A DNA stretch of 64,000 bases from Kineosporiaceae bacterium (GCA_016794595.1 JAEUJN010000075.1:1-64000), one strand, 5' to 3'; positions 42,652 through 53,225 are shown, counted from the first letter of the stretch. The notes: generated from the sequence alone by a model not told the origin. A program made the numbers and translations.

Positions 42652-45600
42652 ATGCAGCAGGTGCTGACCAGCTTCGAGGGCGGCACCGCCCTCTCCCCGT
42701 TCCGGGCCGCGGCCCTGCTCGACCGGCTTCAGGACGTCGCGCCGTCCGTGATCGGGGTGTCGGCCCGGTTCGTGCACTGGGTCTCGACCGACACGACCCC
42801 GGACGACGCCGCGCTCGGCCGGCTGGCGCGGTTGCTCGACTACGGCGATCCGTTCGAGGCCGATCCCGCAGCGGGAGAGGCCGGCACGGTGATCGTGGTC
42901 GGCCCCCGGCTGGGCACCATCTCGCCCTGGGCCTCCAAGGCGACCGACATCGCGCACAACTGCGGCTTCGCCGTCCACCGGCTCGAGCGGGTCACCGAGT
43001 ACCACCTGCACCATCCGGACGCCGCGCCGCTCACCGAGGCGCAGTGGACTTCGTGCGCCGCCGTCCTGCACGACCGGATGACCGAGACCGCGCTCGCCGC
43101 GCGCGGGGACGCCGCCGCGCTGTTCGCCGAGCGGGCCGCCGAGCCGATGGCTCACGTCGACGTGCTCGGTGCCGGTCGCGCCGCGCTCGAGAAGGCCAAC
43201 GTGGACTTCGGGTTGGCGCTGTCACCGGACGAGATCGACTATCTGGTCGAGGCGTTCACTCAGTTGCGGCGCAACCCCACCGACGTCGAGCTGATGATGT
43301 TCGCCCAGGCCAACTCCGAGCACTGCCGGCACAAGATCTTCAATGCCGACTTCGTCGTGGACGGCGTGCCACAGCCGCGCTCGCTGTTCGCCATGATCCG
43401 GCACACCGAGCAGGTCGCCGGGCAGGGCACGATCGTGGCGTACCGGGACAACGCCTCGATCATGACCGGAAACCGGGTGCAGCGCTGGCTGCCCGAAACC
43501 CCTGATGCCCCGAGCCGTTACGCGGCCCGTGACGCCCAGGCCCACGTGCTGATGAAGGTCGAGACCCACAATCACCCGACCGCGATCTCGCCGTTCCCGG
43601 GGGCGGCGACCGGGGCCGGAGGCGAGATCCGCGACGAGGGGGCCACCGGGCGCGGCTCGGCGCCCAAGGCCGGCCTGACCGGGTTCGCGGTCTCGAACCT
43701 GAACCTGCCCGGCACCGATGAGCCCTGGGAGCGTGAGGATTGCGGCGCCCCGGTGCACCTCGCCTCACCGCTGCAGATCATGCTCGAGGCCCCGATCGGC
43801 GCCGCCGCGTTCAACAACGAGTTCGGCCGCCCCGGGCTGGGCGGCTTCTTCCGGGTGTACGAGCAGAGCGTGGACGGTGTCCGGCGCGGTTACCACAAGC
43901 CGATCATGAGCGCGGGCGGCCTGGGCACCATCGATGCCGACCAGACCGACAAGATCGCTTTTCCCTCAGGCACTCTGCTGATCCAGCTGGGCGGGCCGGG
44001 TATGCGGATCGGCATGGGCGGCGGCGCCGCGTCGTCCATGGCTGCGGGCGTGAACGCCGCCGACCTCGACTTCGATTCGGTGCAGCGCGGCAACCCCGAG
44101 ATCCAGCGCCGGGCGCAGGAGGTGATCACCCACTGCTGGAGCCTGGGCGCGGACAACCCGATCCTGTCGGTGCACGACGTCGGCGCCGGCGGGCTGTCGA
44201 ACGCGTTCCCCGAGCTGGTGGACGGCGCCGGGCTGGGTGCGCGGTTCGACCTGGACGCGGTGCCGGTCGAGGAATCGGGCCTGGCGCCCAAGGAGATCTG
44301 GTGCAACGAGAGCCAGGAACGCTACGTGGTGGCGATCGACCCGGCCTCGCTGGACCTGTTCGCGCGGCTCTGTGAGCGGGAGCGCTGCCCGTACGCGGTG
44401 GTCGGCGTGGCCACCGAACAGCCGCAGCTGGTGGTGGCCCCAGACGCTCTGCTGGCCGACGCGACGCCGGACGCGCCCAGCGGCGTCGGGGCGGCAGGGG
44501 ATATCCCGATCGACCTGCCGATGGAGGTGCTGCTCGGCAAGCCGCCCAAGATGACCCGCGACGTGGCCCGGATCGCCCGGGACGCAGGCGATTTCGATCC
44601 TGAGGGCCTGGACCTGCGCGAGGCCGCGTACGCCGTCCTGCGGCACCCGAGCGTGGCGAGCAAGCGGTTCCTGATCACCATCGGCGACCGCACCGTGGGC
44701 GGGCTGTCGCACCGCGATCAGCTGGTCGGCCCGTGGCAGGTGCCGGTCGCCGACGTCGCGGTGACCCTGGCCGACTACGTGGGCTTCGCCGGCGAGGCAA
44801 TGGCCACCGGTGAGCGGATGCCGATCGCCGCGGTCGATGCGCCCGCCTCGGGCCGGATGGCGGTCGGCGAGGCGATCACGAACCTGCTCGCGGCACCGAT
44901 CGAGCTGAGCCGGGTCAAGCTGTCCTGCAACTGGATGGCCGCCTGTGGCGAACCCGGTGAGGACGCCGCGCTGTACGACACGGTGCGGGCGGTCGCGATG
45001 GAACTCTGTCCCGCGCTGGGGATCTCGGTGCCGGTGGGCAAGGACTCGCTGTCCATGCGCACCCGGTGGCGCGACCCGATGAGCGGCGAGGCCAAGCAGG
45101 TGACCTCGCCGGTCTCATTGGTGGTCAGTGCCTTTGCTGCCCTGGACGACGTGCGGGGCACCTCGACGCCGCAGTTGCAGGGAACCGAGGGCGATCCGTC
45201 CGAACTGCTGCTGATCGATCTCGGCGGCGACGCGAACCGGCTCGGCGGTTCGATCCTGGCGCAGACCCAGGGCGTCTTCGGTGGGGCGGTGCCCGATCTG
45301 GAGGTGCCCTCGGTGTTGGCCGGACTGGTCAACGCAGTGACCGCACTGCGCCAGGCCGGGCTGCTGCGCGGGTACCACGACCGATCCGACGGCGGTTTGT
45401 GGGTGACCTTGTGCGAGATGGCGTTCGCCTCGGGTCAGGGGATGTACGTCTGGGCCAGCTCACCCGAGCAACTGTTCGCCGAGGAGCTCGGTGTCGTGCT
45501 CGAGGTCCCCTCCAGTGCGCGCGAGGCGGTGTTCGACGTCATCTGGGACCACGGCCTGATCGAGTTCACCAGCCACGTCGCCGTCCCCACCTCGACGCGG

Positions 45601-46605
45601 CGGATCGTGGTGCACCACGCGGACACCGACGAGGTCCTGCTGGACGAGTCGGTGCACGATCTGGCCCAGGCCTGGGACGAGGTGTCCTGGCGGATCGCCC
45701 GGCTGCGGGACAACCCTGAGTGTGCGGACGCCGAGCATGCCGCCGTCGGCGCGGACGACGAGCCCGGGCTGGTCGTCGCGCCGTCCTTCGACCCGAACGA
45801 GGACGTCGCGGCACGATGCGGCGCGAACCTCGCGCGCGGCGTCCGGCCGAAGGTGGCGATCCTGCGCGAGCAGGGCGTGAACTCCCACGTGGAGACGGCC
45901 TTTGCGTTCGACGTCGCCGGGTTCGACACCTACGACGTGCACATGACCGATCTGCAGTCCGGCCGGTTCGACCTAGCCGACGTCGTGGGACTCGTTGCCT
46001 GTGGTGGGTTCTCCTACGGCGACACGCTCGGCGCCGGGGAGGGCTGGGCCCGGTCGGTGCTGTTCAACCCGGCGCTGACCGAGATGTTCTCGACGTTCTT
46101 CCACCGCGACGACACGTTCGGGCTCGGCATCTGCAACGGCTGTCAGATGTTCGCCGCGCTGGCCGACCTGATCCCGGGGGCGCAGGCCTGGCCGCGGTTC
46201 ACCCGCAACGTCTCCGAGCAGTACGAGGCGCGGCTGACCCTGGTGGAGATCCTCGACTCGCCGTCCCTGTTCACCGCGGGCATGGCCGGCTCGCTGATCC
46301 CGATCGCGGTGGCGCACGGCGAGGGCTTCGCCAACTTCGCCGCCCGCGGGGACGCCGGCGCCGTCCAGAAGGTTGCCCGGTTCGCCGACCACCGCGGCGG
46401 GCCGGCCACGCGGTACCCGTTCAACCCCAACGGTTCCCCCGAGGGCCTGACCGCGGTCACCACGGACGACGGGCGCTTCACCGCGATGATGCCTCACCCG
46501 GAACGCGTCGCGAGAAACGTCCAGTTCTCCTGGACCGACAAACCCCTGGACGCCGACAGCCCCTGGCTCCGCATGTTCCGCAACGCCCGAGCCCACGTCG
46601 GGTGA
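42652..46605 (+). CDS. purL: Phosphoribosylformylglycinamidine synthase, single-chain large form
   Basis: The 1317-residue enzyme makes FGAM from FGAR, glutamine and ATP (fourth step of purine synthesis). It has the N-terminal PurS-like region, two AIRS-like halves ([34 protein letters not shown], then [21 protein letters not shown]), and the C-terminal glutaminase with nucleophile Cys1161 in GICNGCQMF and HGEGFANFA. This fused type is usual in proteobacteria, eukaryotes and bifidobacteria. Most actinomycetes use separate PurS, PurQ and PurL. A family B palindrome follows 5 bp after the stop. Confidence 0.96.
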   Translation: MQQVLTSFEGGTALSPFRAAALLDRLQDVAPSVIGVSARFVHWVSTDTTPDDAALGRLARLLDYGDPFEADPAAGEAGTVIVVGPRLGTISPWASKATDIAHNCGFAVHRLERVTEYHLHHPDAAPLTEAQWTSCAAVLHDRMTETALAARGDAAALFAERAAEPMAHVDVLGAGRAALEKANVDFGLALSPDEIDYLVEAFTQLRRNPTDVELMMFAQANSEHCRHKIFNADFVVDGVPQPRSLFAMIRHTEQVAGQGTIVAYRDNASIMTGNRVQRWLPETPDAPSRYAARDAQAHVLMKVETHNHPTAISPFPGAATGAGGEIRDEGATGRGSAPKAGLTGFAVSNLNLPGTDEPWEREDCGAPVHLASPLQIMLEAPIGAAAFNNEFGRPGLGGFFRVYEQSVDGVRRGYHKPIMSAGGLGTIDADQTDKIAFPSGTLLIQLGGPGMRIGMGGGAASSMAAGVNAADLDFDSVQRGNPEIQRRAQEVITHCWSLGADNPILSVHDVGAGGLSNAFPELVDGAGLGARFDLDAVPVEESGLAPKEIWCNESQERYVVAIDPASLDLFARLCERERCPYAVVGVATEQPQLVVAPDALLADATPDAPSGVGAAGDIPIDLPMEVLLGKPPKMTRDVARIARDAGDFDPEGLDLREAAYAVLRHPSVASKRFLITIGDRTVGGLSHRDQLVGPWQVPVADVAVTLADYVGFAGEAMATGERMPIAAVDAPASGRMAVGEAITNLLAAPIELSRVKLSCNWMAACGEPGEDAALYDTVRAVAMELCPALGISVPVGKDSLSMRTRWRDPMSGEAKQVTSPVSLVVSAFAALDDVRGTSTPQLQGTEGDPSELLLIDLGGDANRLGGSILAQTQGVFGGAVPDLEVPSVLAGLVNAVTALRQAGLLRGYHDRSDGGLWVTLCEMAFASGQGMYVWASSPEQLFAEELGVVLEVPSSAREAVFDVIWDHGLIEFTSHVAVPTSTRRIVVHHADTDEVLLDESVHDLAQAWDEVSWRIARLRDNPECADAEHAAVGADDEPGLVVAPSFDPNEDVAARCGANLARGVRPKVAILREQGVNSHVETAFAFDVAGFDTYDVHMTDLQSGRFDLADVVGLVACGGFSYGDTLGAGEGWARSVLFNPALTEMFSTFFHRDDTFGLGICNGCQMFAALADLIPGAQAWPRFTRNVSEQYEARLTLVEILDSPSLFTAGMAGSLIPIAVAHGEGFANFAARGDAGAVQKVARFADHRGGPATRYPFNPNGSPEGLTAVTTDDGRFTAMMPHPERVARNVQFSWTDKPLDADSPWLRMFRNARAHVG

Positions 46606-46610
46606 CCCCA

Positions 46611-46723
46611 CCCAACCCGCTCATGCTCCGCGGGTGACGGCTCATGCTCCGCAGGCACCGCGAATCGCGTCGGCAGCGGAGCAGGAGGCGTCCCCTGGGG
46701 AGCATGAGCAGGTTTGTCGGGGG
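46611..46723. repeat. Palindromic repeat family B, copy 3
   Basis: Outer arms cccaacccgctcatgctcc (46611-46629) and ggagcatgagcaggttt (about 46698-46715), with inner ctcatgctccgc and gcggagcaggag. Directly follows purL. Confidence 0.85.
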
Positions 46724-46763
46724 GTTCACTCGGCCCTGTCCGGCCGCCTGGGCGTCTCCGGGG

Positions 46764-47234
46764 TCAGCCGCGCAGGAGTTGCTCCAAGGCGACCACAAAC
46801 GCGTTCGGATCCGGCTCGGGCCCCACTCCCCAGTCCCGGTGTGCCTCGCCGTCCCATTCCCCGATCATGGTCTGCACCTGCCCGTCCTCGGTGCCGGCGA
46901 ACTCCAGGGTGAGGTAACGCGGCGGGGCGCCGTCCGCACCGGGCAGTACCGCGGCGAGCAGCGCCTCGGGGAGGCGCTGCACCGGCGGGAAGCGCACGAG
47001 CAACGCGCGCCCGCCGGCGAGATCGACCGCCCACACCGACAGGCCCTGCGCGTCCACCCGCTCCTGGGGTGGCAAGGCGTCGCCGAGTGCCTCCCAGGCA
47101 CCCAGCAGCGCCGGCTCCAGGACGTCGTGCTCGGCCATCTCCACCAGGTCGAACCGCCCCGACCTCACCAGCTCCGGCAGGGTCCGATGAGCGAACTCGT
47201 AGTGATGACGGCGCGCGGTCACAGAGGAGGTCAC
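46764..47234 (-). CDS. Hypothetical protein (156 aa)
   Basis: A soluble protein (RRHHYEFAHRTLPELVRSGR, AVDLAGGRALLVRFPPVQRL, RYLTLEFAGTEDGQVQTMIG, AHRDWGVGPEPDPNAFVVAL). The pattern fits a small uncharacterised actinobacterial family. The GTG at 47232-47234 is preferred; an ATG at 47300 would add a low-complexity leader. Confidence 0.75.
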   Translation of the reverse strand: MTSSVTARRHHYEFAHRTLPELVRSGRFDLVEMAEHDVLEPALLGAWEALGDALPPQERVDAQGLSVWAVDLAGGRALLVRFPPVQRLPEALLAAVLPGADGAPPRYLTLEFAGTEDGQVQTMIGEWDGEAHRDWGVGPEPDPNAFVVALEQLLRG

Positions 47235-47333
47235 CGGATCATCATCACCGGCTGTGCAGGAGCAGTCGACCTGCCGGGACGATCCGGCCTCCGGCTGCAC
47301 GATCGCCCGGCAGCGCGCCCGGCGTCCCGGCCC

Positions 47334-47936
47334 TCAGAATCGACGAGCCGCCAGACCCGGACGGCGAGCCGCCGCCACCGCCTGCCGGTGCAGCAACCAC
47401 GCGGCCAGCACGCCGCCGACCGCCCCGAACAGGTGCCCCTGCCAGGAGATCCCCTCCTGGGGGACCACCCCGCTGACCAGCGCGCCGCCCCAGAGCACCA
47501 GCACCACGGCGCTGACGGCGACCTCCATCGGCAGGCGGGCGAACACCCCACGGGCGATCAGGTAGGCGGCGAAGCCGAACACCACGCCGCTCGCCCCGAT
47601 GTGCACCGTGGACGGCGCGCCGGTCAGCCAGGTGCCCAGCCCGCCGACCACGACGACGATCGCGCCGACGGCGACCAGCCGGGCGAGCCCGGCCAGGGCG
47701 ATGGTCACGCCCAGCACGACGAAGGGCACCGTGTTGGCCATCAGATGGCCGAAGCCGCCGTGCAGGAAGGGGGCGTAGGCGATGCCGTCCAGGCCCGAGA
47801 GGTCTCGGGGGACGATGCCGTACTGGTCGAGTGCGCCCCCGAGCACGGTGTCGATCGCCTCGCTCACCCACATCGCCAGGGTGAGCGCCACGATCGCCAC
47901 CAGGCCGGAGCGCCGGGATGCGGAGGTGACGGCCAT
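47334..47936 (-). CDS. Rhomboid family intramembrane serine protease
   Basis: The 200-residue protein has about six membrane helices with the catalytic dyad Ser116 (GASGVVFGF) and His168 (QGHLFGAVGG), plus the HGGFGHLMANT oxyanion-side His64/Asn68. It cleaves substrates within membrane helices. It is divergent from nothing nearby and 34 bp from the end of the next gene on the same strand. Confidence 0.92.
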   Translation of the reverse strand: MAVTSASRRSGLVAIVALTLAMWVSEAIDTVLGGALDQYGIVPRDLSGLDGIAYAPFLHGGFGHLMANTVPFVVLGVTIALAGLARLVAVGAIVVVVGGLGTWLTGAPSTVHIGASGVVFGFAAYLIARGVFARLPMEVAVSAVVLVLWGGALVSGVVPQEGISWQGHLFGAVGGVLAAWLLHRQAVAAARRPGLAARRF

Positions 47937-48053
47937 GCATCGAGCATCGCTGACGGCCGGGCGAGCGGCACGCCGAAGACCGCGTGGCGGCGCTGAGTGC
48001 CTGGGTGCTTGGCTGTGGTTTCGCCGAACACGGTGAGGTCGGGCGGTCGCGGG

Positions 48054-49496
48054 TCAGGCGGCGCCGATATGCCCCGGCTCGGACGGGCCAGGTTGGGACG
48101 GCGTGGTGTCGGACGCAGCGTGCAGCAGCACCTGGGCCTCCTCGAGAAGACGCTGAATCGCCAGGCTGATGCCCCCCGACTCGGTTTCGATTCTGGCGGC
48201 GTTGCGCTGGATGGTGCCGGCCAGCTTCTTGACGTCGTCCAGCTTCTGCAACTGGGCGACGGCGGCCGCGATCTTCTCATCCACCGTGCCGAGGTCCGCC
48301 GCGGTCGAGCGGGTGCTGACGGCCAGCGCCGTGGTGGCCAGCAGCTGGACGGCGGAGCGCAGCAGGGTGGGGTCGTCGACGTCCGGGTCGAAGGCCATCA
48401 CGAGGCGGCGCGGGCCCTGAACGCGGATGCCCTGTCCGCCATTCTGTTCCATCGAGCGGACCAGGCCGAGGGAGGCCGCCGCGGCGCGGTTGCGCTCCGC
48501 CTCGTCCAGGTAGGAACCCCACGTCGTCCGGCTCGAATCGGTCACCTCGAGCACGATCCGCGCGGCACCGTTCTCGAGGGTGAGCACTCCGTCGCCCTTC
48601 TTGCTACGCGGCAGCTGCCCGGTGGTCGACGTGGTGTCGGCGTACTCGGCGCCCAGGCCGGCAGCGATGTCGAGCATGAGCGAGTGCACCTGCTGCTCGA
48701 ACGAACCACCCTTGATCGGCGTCACGCTGGCAAGGCTCTTGGTGGCTCCCTGAACCGTGATGGCCGTAGTCAGGGCCTCGACCTTCGCCGTGATCTCTGC
48801 GGTGGTCCTGTCGAAGTGTTCGGTGAGCTGCTTCTGCTGCTGGTTCAGCGCGTGCGCGTGCTTGGCCATCGGCGAGGTGGGGTCCGACGGGTCGAACTGC
48901 TTCGCCGCCTTGTCCAGCACCTCGCTCGCCGTTGCGACCAGCTTGCGGTCCAGATCGGCGGTGAACCGGTCGAGCAGGGGCTGCAGACGGTCGAGCAGCT
49001 CCGGCTTGTCCCCTCCCACAAGCCGCCGCAGCTCGGACGCCAGCTGCTGCTTGGCCCCGTCGACGGCGGCGACGAACTCCTTGCGGCTGGTCTGGTCAGC
49101 CTCGGTGATCGCCTTCTTGGCGTCGTTCGCCACGGTGGTCACCGTCTCGGCCGCCTGGCGGGCGGCCCGCTCGGTCAGCTCGGAGGCACGGACGGCGGCC
49201 TCCGAGGTCTGCCGCCCGACCTCCTTGACCATCTGCTCCAACCCGCGGGCGTCGGACACCTCACCCACCACGGCCAGCGTCCGGGAGCCCAGCACCATCG
49301 CCTCGAGCACGAACGGGGACAGGTCGGCCTGCTTGAGGTCGCCGGCGTCGTCCACGGCCGGACCCCGCGACCCGGTGGTCCACCGACGTGCCTCACGCAG
49401 CACATCGGGATGGGTGATCGTCAGGTGGTCGATTCGCAGCACTGAGGTCGTGCTGTCCAGCTGCACCCGCGTCGGTTCGGAGGTCGGGTCGGACAT
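48054..49496 (-). CDS. Coiled-coil protein with PD-(D/E)XK-like C-terminal region
   Basis: The 480-residue soluble protein has a predicted long coiled coil (about 85-245, many Ala/Gln/Glu/Lys heptads), then a compact domain (about 262-385). The latter has an N-terminal helix SFEQQVHSLMLDIAAGLG, KKGDGVLTLENGAARIVLEVT (Asp302 ... Glu317-x-Thr319), then DEAERNRAAAASLGLVRS, which looks like a RmuC/DUF2130-type nuclease fold with Thr in place of the catalytic Lys. It is divergent from the type I restriction locus across a 178-bp region with a palindrome. A role in defence or in controlling it is inferred from position. Confidence 0.7.
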   Translation of the reverse strand: MSDPTSEPTRVQLDSTTSVLRIDHLTITHPDVLREARRWTTGSRGPAVDDAGDLKQADLSPFVLEAMVLGSRTLAVVGEVSDARGLEQMVKEVGRQTSEAAVRASELTERAARQAAETVTTVANDAKKAITEADQTSRKEFVAAVDGAKQQLASELRRLVGGDKPELLDRLQPLLDRFTADLDRKLVATASEVLDKAAKQFDPSDPTSPMAKHAHALNQQQKQLTEHFDRTTAEITAKVEALTTAITVQGATKSLASVTPIKGGSFEQQVHSLMLDIAAGLGAEYADTTSTTGQLPRSKKGDGVLTLENGAARIVLEVTDSSRTTWGSYLDEAERNRAAAASLGLVRSMEQNGGQGIRVQGPRRLVMAFDPDVDDPTLLRSAVQLLATTALAVSTRSTAADLGTVDEKIAAAVAQLQKLDDVKKLAGTIQRNAARIETESGGISLAIQRLLEEAQVLLHAASDTTPSQPGPSEPGHIGAA

Positions 49497-49587
49497 GTCG
49501 TGCTCCCCTCGTCGGTGATCGAGCCGATGCGGCCGATCGAAGTGATCACCACCGTCCCCGCTGGATCAGTACTGGCCAAGGCGAACA

Positions 49588-49607
49588 CTGATAAGCCGGT
49601 TTATCAG
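49588..49607. promoter_or_regulatory. 20-bp near-perfect palindrome in divergent promoter
   Basis: ctgataagccggtttatcag matches its own reverse complement at 18 of 20 positions. It lies in an AT-rich spot between the divergent genes at 49496 and 49675. The gene at 49675 begins with a helix-turn-helix and could encode the binding protein (inference). Confidence 0.65.
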
Positions 49608-49674
49608 CGAGTCGAACCGAGTGACGGGAAATTCCTCTCTATGCTGATCCGGATATCGAGGGGAGGCGGTCGCC

Positions 49675-51597
49675 ATGACGGTCCCCGTCACTCTGACCCT
49701 GCAGGAGATCGCCGCTGTGGCCCGGGTGCAGCGACCGGTCGTCTCCATGTGGCGCCGCCGCCCCCGCGTGCACGGGCAGACCATTCCGTTCCCGAAGCCG
49801 GTGAACTCCGACGCCGGCCTGGAGCGCTTCGACCGCGCTGAGGTTCTCGCCTACCTGGACGCCACCGGTCGGGGTAACAATCCCGAGGCCCACCTGGACG
49901 CACCCACGCACACCGCGCCCATCGTCGACCTCGAGGAAGCCGTCACCACGCTCTGCCTGCGCAGGCTCAGCGAGCGAGAACTCACCGGTCTGGACGCCGA
50001 TGCGCTCGCGTCGCTGGCCGAGCAGACCGACCCGTCGGACCGCCTCCTGTTGCGCGAGATCCGCGCCATGCCCCACTCGGAGCAGGTCTGTGCCTATGTC
50101 GAGGACGTCCTCGAGGCGTCCCTGGGCCATGCGGATGCCCTGACCAGGCTGCTCAGCGGACCACTGGGGCGTCACGCCGGCGGTCGCGGGCTGACCACGG
50201 ACTGCCTCGCCGCCGTCCGCGCTCTCGCCCTCGCCTGCCGTGACCACCTGCCGACAGACGCCGTGGCTCTCAGCGCAGCAGGCGATCATGAACTGCTTCG
50301 CGTCGTGGCTCCGCAGTTCGCGGGTTTGGTTGTACCGGACAACGATCCCGCCTCCCGCCAGCAGCGCCGCCGCGCCATCCTGGACGACATCCCGGTGCTC
50401 GACCAGGCGCCGATGAGCGTGCACCTGCGTTCGCTGGTGGGGGTTCCGGACGGCACCGCGCTCGACGACCTGGACGAGCTGGTGCTCTCGCTCGGCCCCG
50501 CCGACGTGGCGCTGGTGATCGGATCGGTGAGCCTGCTGGCCGAGGCGCTGTCCGGCGAGCTGGACCAGCGGCGATCGACGATGCTGCGCTCGGGCACGTT
50601 GGCCATGGCGGTGCGCCTGCCGCGCGGGTGGTGGAAGGGCGCGCATCGCCAGGCGCTGGCGGCCTGGGTGCTCAGCGGTCGCGCCGGCATCGAGCACCCC
50701 CGCCTGGCCGACGTGAGCGCGATGGACCTCGAGGGACCGGTGGCGTTGGAGGATCTCGCCCACGATGCGGCCGCCGCCCTGGCCCGATCCGACCACCGGG
50801 CCTTCCGCTATGCCCGAGCCGGGTCGCTGAAGGGCCTGCTCGCCCGCGGGCCGATCGTTCCCGCGGGGGTGCGGGTGGTGCGGTTCGTCGATCCGGCGGC
50901 GGCCTCGCCGCTGGAGCGCATCCACGAGGCCACACTGCGCAGCGCTCGCCCCCTTCCCGGGTGGGATCTCGACGTCCTGCCGGCGCCCGCTCGCATCCAG
51001 CTGCGGTGGACATCGCTGGCGCAGCTGCACCAGGCGGGCTTGCTGCGCATGCGCCGGGGGCAGCGGATCGACCCCGTCCACGGCGACCCCGACGGCACCG
51101 TCCCGGTGGTCACCGCCGACGGGGCCACCCCCGTGCGGCTCGACCCCTTCGACGCGGTGCGGCTCTACCCCCGGGCCACGCGGACCGAGCCCGGGGACGT
51201 GGTGTTCGCAGAGCGTCCCTGCCCGGCGGCCTGGGTGGACGCTCACGGCGGTGGCCTGGTGTGCGCGCCGAGCCGCGTGCTGCGGCTCGCCGCCGCCGCA
51301 CCGGTCGGCCCGCACACGCTCGCGGCGATCATCAATCAGCGCTCACCCATCGGAAGCAGCTGGCAGACCTGGGCCGTGCCCGACCTGCCGGACGACGAGG
51401 CAATGGCTCTGGACGACGCCCTGGCCTCGGCCGCGGCCCACCTGCACGACCTGCAGCGACGCCGCGAGACGATGCAGGGGCTGGTCACCACCTTGATCGA
51501 TGCCGTGGCCGCGGGAGTGGTCACGGTCGTCGTCCCCGACCACCACGTACCGCGTCCCGGTGCACCTCACCGTCCCACCGAGCAGAAGGCTGGTTGA
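49675..51597 (+). CDS. HTH protein with degenerate N6-methyltransferase-like core and HsdS-like C-terminus
   Basis: The 640-residue protein begins with an HTH (LTLQEIAAVARVQRPVVSMW, residues 7-26). The middle (about 85-345) has the layout of N6-adenine methylases (DRLLLREIRAM, LRSGTLAMAVRLPRGWW, LAAWVLSG), but I see neither the FxGxG SAM loop nor NPPY/F, so it should be catalytically inactive. The C-terminus (about 430-620: GDVVFAERPCPAAWVDAHGG, VCAPSRVLRLAA, TLAAIINQRSP, then a long helix) resembles HsdS target recognition. It overlaps no gene and starts 3 bp before hsdM. Probably a specificity or regulatory factor of the type I system (inference). Confidence 0.7.
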   Translation: MTVPVTLTLQEIAAVARVQRPVVSMWRRRPRVHGQTIPFPKPVNSDAGLERFDRAEVLAYLDATGRGNNPEAHLDAPTHTAPIVDLEEAVTTLCLRRLSERELTGLDADALASLAEQTDPSDRLLLREIRAMPHSEQVCAYVEDVLEASLGHADALTRLLSGPLGRHAGGRGLTTDCLAAVRALALACRDHLPTDAVALSAAGDHELLRVVAPQFAGLVVPDNDPASRQQRRRAILDDIPVLDQAPMSVHLRSLVGVPDGTALDDLDELVLSLGPADVALVIGSVSLLAEALSGELDQRRSTMLRSGTLAMAVRLPRGWWKGAHRQALAAWVLSGRAGIEHPRLADVSAMDLEGPVALEDLAHDAAAALARSDHRAFRYARAGSLKGLLARGPIVPAGVRVVRFVDPAAASPLERIHEATLRSARPLPGWDLDVLPAPARIQLRWTSLAQLHQAGLLRMRRGQRIDPVHGDPDGTVPVVTADGATPVRLDPFDAVRLYPRATRTEPGDVVFAERPCPAAWVDAHGGGLVCAPSRVLRLAAAAPVGPHTLAAIINQRSPIGSSWQTWAVPDLPDDEAMALDDALASAAAHLHDLQRRRETMQGLVTTLIDAVAAGVVTVVVPDHHVPRPGAPHRPTEQKAG

Positions 51598-51599
51598 GC

Positions 51600-53225
51600 A
51601 TGCCCCCCCGTACCAGGAAGGCGGCACCCGAGGGGCCGTCCACCATGAAGGAATTGAAGGACACGCTGTGGGCGGCGGCGAACAAGCTGCGCGGGTCGTT
51701 GTCGGCCAATCAGTACAAGGACGTTGTCCTCGGCCTGGTGTTCCTCAAGTACGTCTCGGACGCCTATGACGAACGCCGCGAACAGATCCGCATCGATCTG
51801 GCCGCGGAGGGCTACGACGAGGACCAGATCGCCACCCTGATCGATGACCCCGAGGAGTACCAGGGCTACGGGGTGTTCGTGGTGCCGCCGGAGGCGCGCT
51901 GGGCCTACCTCGCCGAGAACGCGAAGGGCAAGCCGGCGACCGGCGCGGAGCCAGCCCGAACCATCGGCTCGCTGATCGACGAGGCGATTCAGGCCCTGAT
52001 GGCGCACAACGACAGCCTGCGCGGCGTGCTGCAGCCGCGGTACAACCGCGACAACATCGACCAGCGCAGGCTCGGTGAGCTGATCGAGTTGTTCACCAGC
52101 GCGCGGTTCAGCCGCCAGGGCGAGCACCGCGCGCGTGACCTGATGGGTGAGGTGTACGAGTACTTCTTGGGTAAGTTCGCGGCCGCCGAAGGACGACGGG
52201 GCGGGGAGTACTTCACCCCGCCGTCGGTGGTGAGGGTGATCGTCGAGGTGCTCGAGCCCACAGCGGGTCGGGTGTACGACCCGTGCTGCGGGTCGGGCGG
52301 CATGTTCGTACAGACCGAGAAATTCATCGACGAGCACCACGGCGACCCCACGAACGTCTCGATCTACGGCCAGGAGGCGATCGAGGAGACCTGGCGGATG
52401 GCCAAGTTGAACCTGGCCATTCACGGCATCGACAACAACGGGCTGGGTGCGAGCTGGGGCGACACCTTCGCCCGCGATCAGCATGCCGAGCTGCGGATGG
52501 ACTACGTGATGGCCAACCCGCCGTTCAACATCAAGGACTGGACCCGGCGCACCGACGATCCTCGGTGGATCTACGGGGTGCCCCCGGCGAACAACGCCAA
52601 CTACGCCTGGATTCAGCACATCCTGTCCAAGCTGGGTTCGGGCGGTAAGGCCGGCGTGGTGATGGCCAACGGGTCGATGTCATCGCAGTCCAACGGCGAG
52701 GGCGACATCAGGGCGCGAATCGTCGAGGCCGACCTGGTCTCGTGCATGGTGGCGCTGCCGACCCAGCTGTTCCGCAGCACCGGTATTCCGGTGTGCGTCT
52801 GGTTCTTCGCCAAGGACAAGTCCGCCGGGGAGCAGGGCGCGATCGACCGGTCGGGCCAGGTGCTTTTCATCGACGCCCGCGATCTGGGCTACATGGTCGA
52901 CCGGGCTGAACGGGCGTTGTCGACCGAGGACGTCGTGCGGATCGGTGACACCTATCGCGCCTGGCGGGGGACCCGATCGGGGTCGGCCAAGAAGCTCGTC
53001 TACGAAGACGTCCCCGGGTTCTGTAAATCGGTGGATCTGGCCGAGATCAAGGCGGCGGACTACGCGCTGACGCCCGGTCGCTATGTCGGCTCCGCGGCGG
53101 TCGCGGACGACGAGGAGCCGGTCGAGGAGAAGATCGCGCGGCTGACCAAGGAGCTCTTAGCCGCCTTCGACGAGTCGGGTCGGCTGGAGAAGATCGTGCG
53201 GACTCAACTGGAGCGCTTGAAGTGA
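51600..53225 (+). CDS. hsdM: Type I restriction-modification methyltransferase subunit HsdM
   Basis: The 541-residue subunit has the N-terminal HsdM helical domain (LWAAANKLRGSLSANQYKDV, LGLVFLKYVSDAYDERR) and the methylase domain: GGEYFTPPSVVRVIVEVL, motif I DPCCGSGGMF (Asp227), and motif IV NPPFNIKDW (Asn306). It methylates adenine in the site chosen by HsdS. Starts 3 bp after the upstream gene and overlaps hsdS by GTGA. Confidence 0.97.
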   Translation: MPPRTRKAAPEGPSTMKELKDTLWAAANKLRGSLSANQYKDVVLGLVFLKYVSDAYDERREQIRIDLAAEGYDEDQIATLIDDPEEYQGYGVFVVPPEARWAYLAENAKGKPATGAEPARTIGSLIDEAIQALMAHNDSLRGVLQPRYNRDNIDQRRLGELIELFTSARFSRQGEHRARDLMGEVYEYFLGKFAAAEGRRGGEYFTPPSVVRVIVEVLEPTAGRVYDPCCGSGGMFVQTEKFIDEHHGDPTNVSIYGQEAIEETWRMAKLNLAIHGIDNNGLGASWGDTFARDQHAELRMDYVMANPPFNIKDWTRRTDDPRWIYGVPPANNANYAWIQHILSKLGSGGKAGVVMANGSMSSQSNGEGDIRARIVEADLVSCMVALPTQLFRSTGIPVCVWFFAKDKSAGEQGAIDRSGQVLFIDARDLGYMVDRAERALSTEDVVRIGDTYRAWRGTRSGSAKKLVYEDVPGFCKSVDLAEIKAADYALTPGRYVGSAAVADDEEPVEEKIARLTKELLAAFDESGRLEKIVRTQLERLK

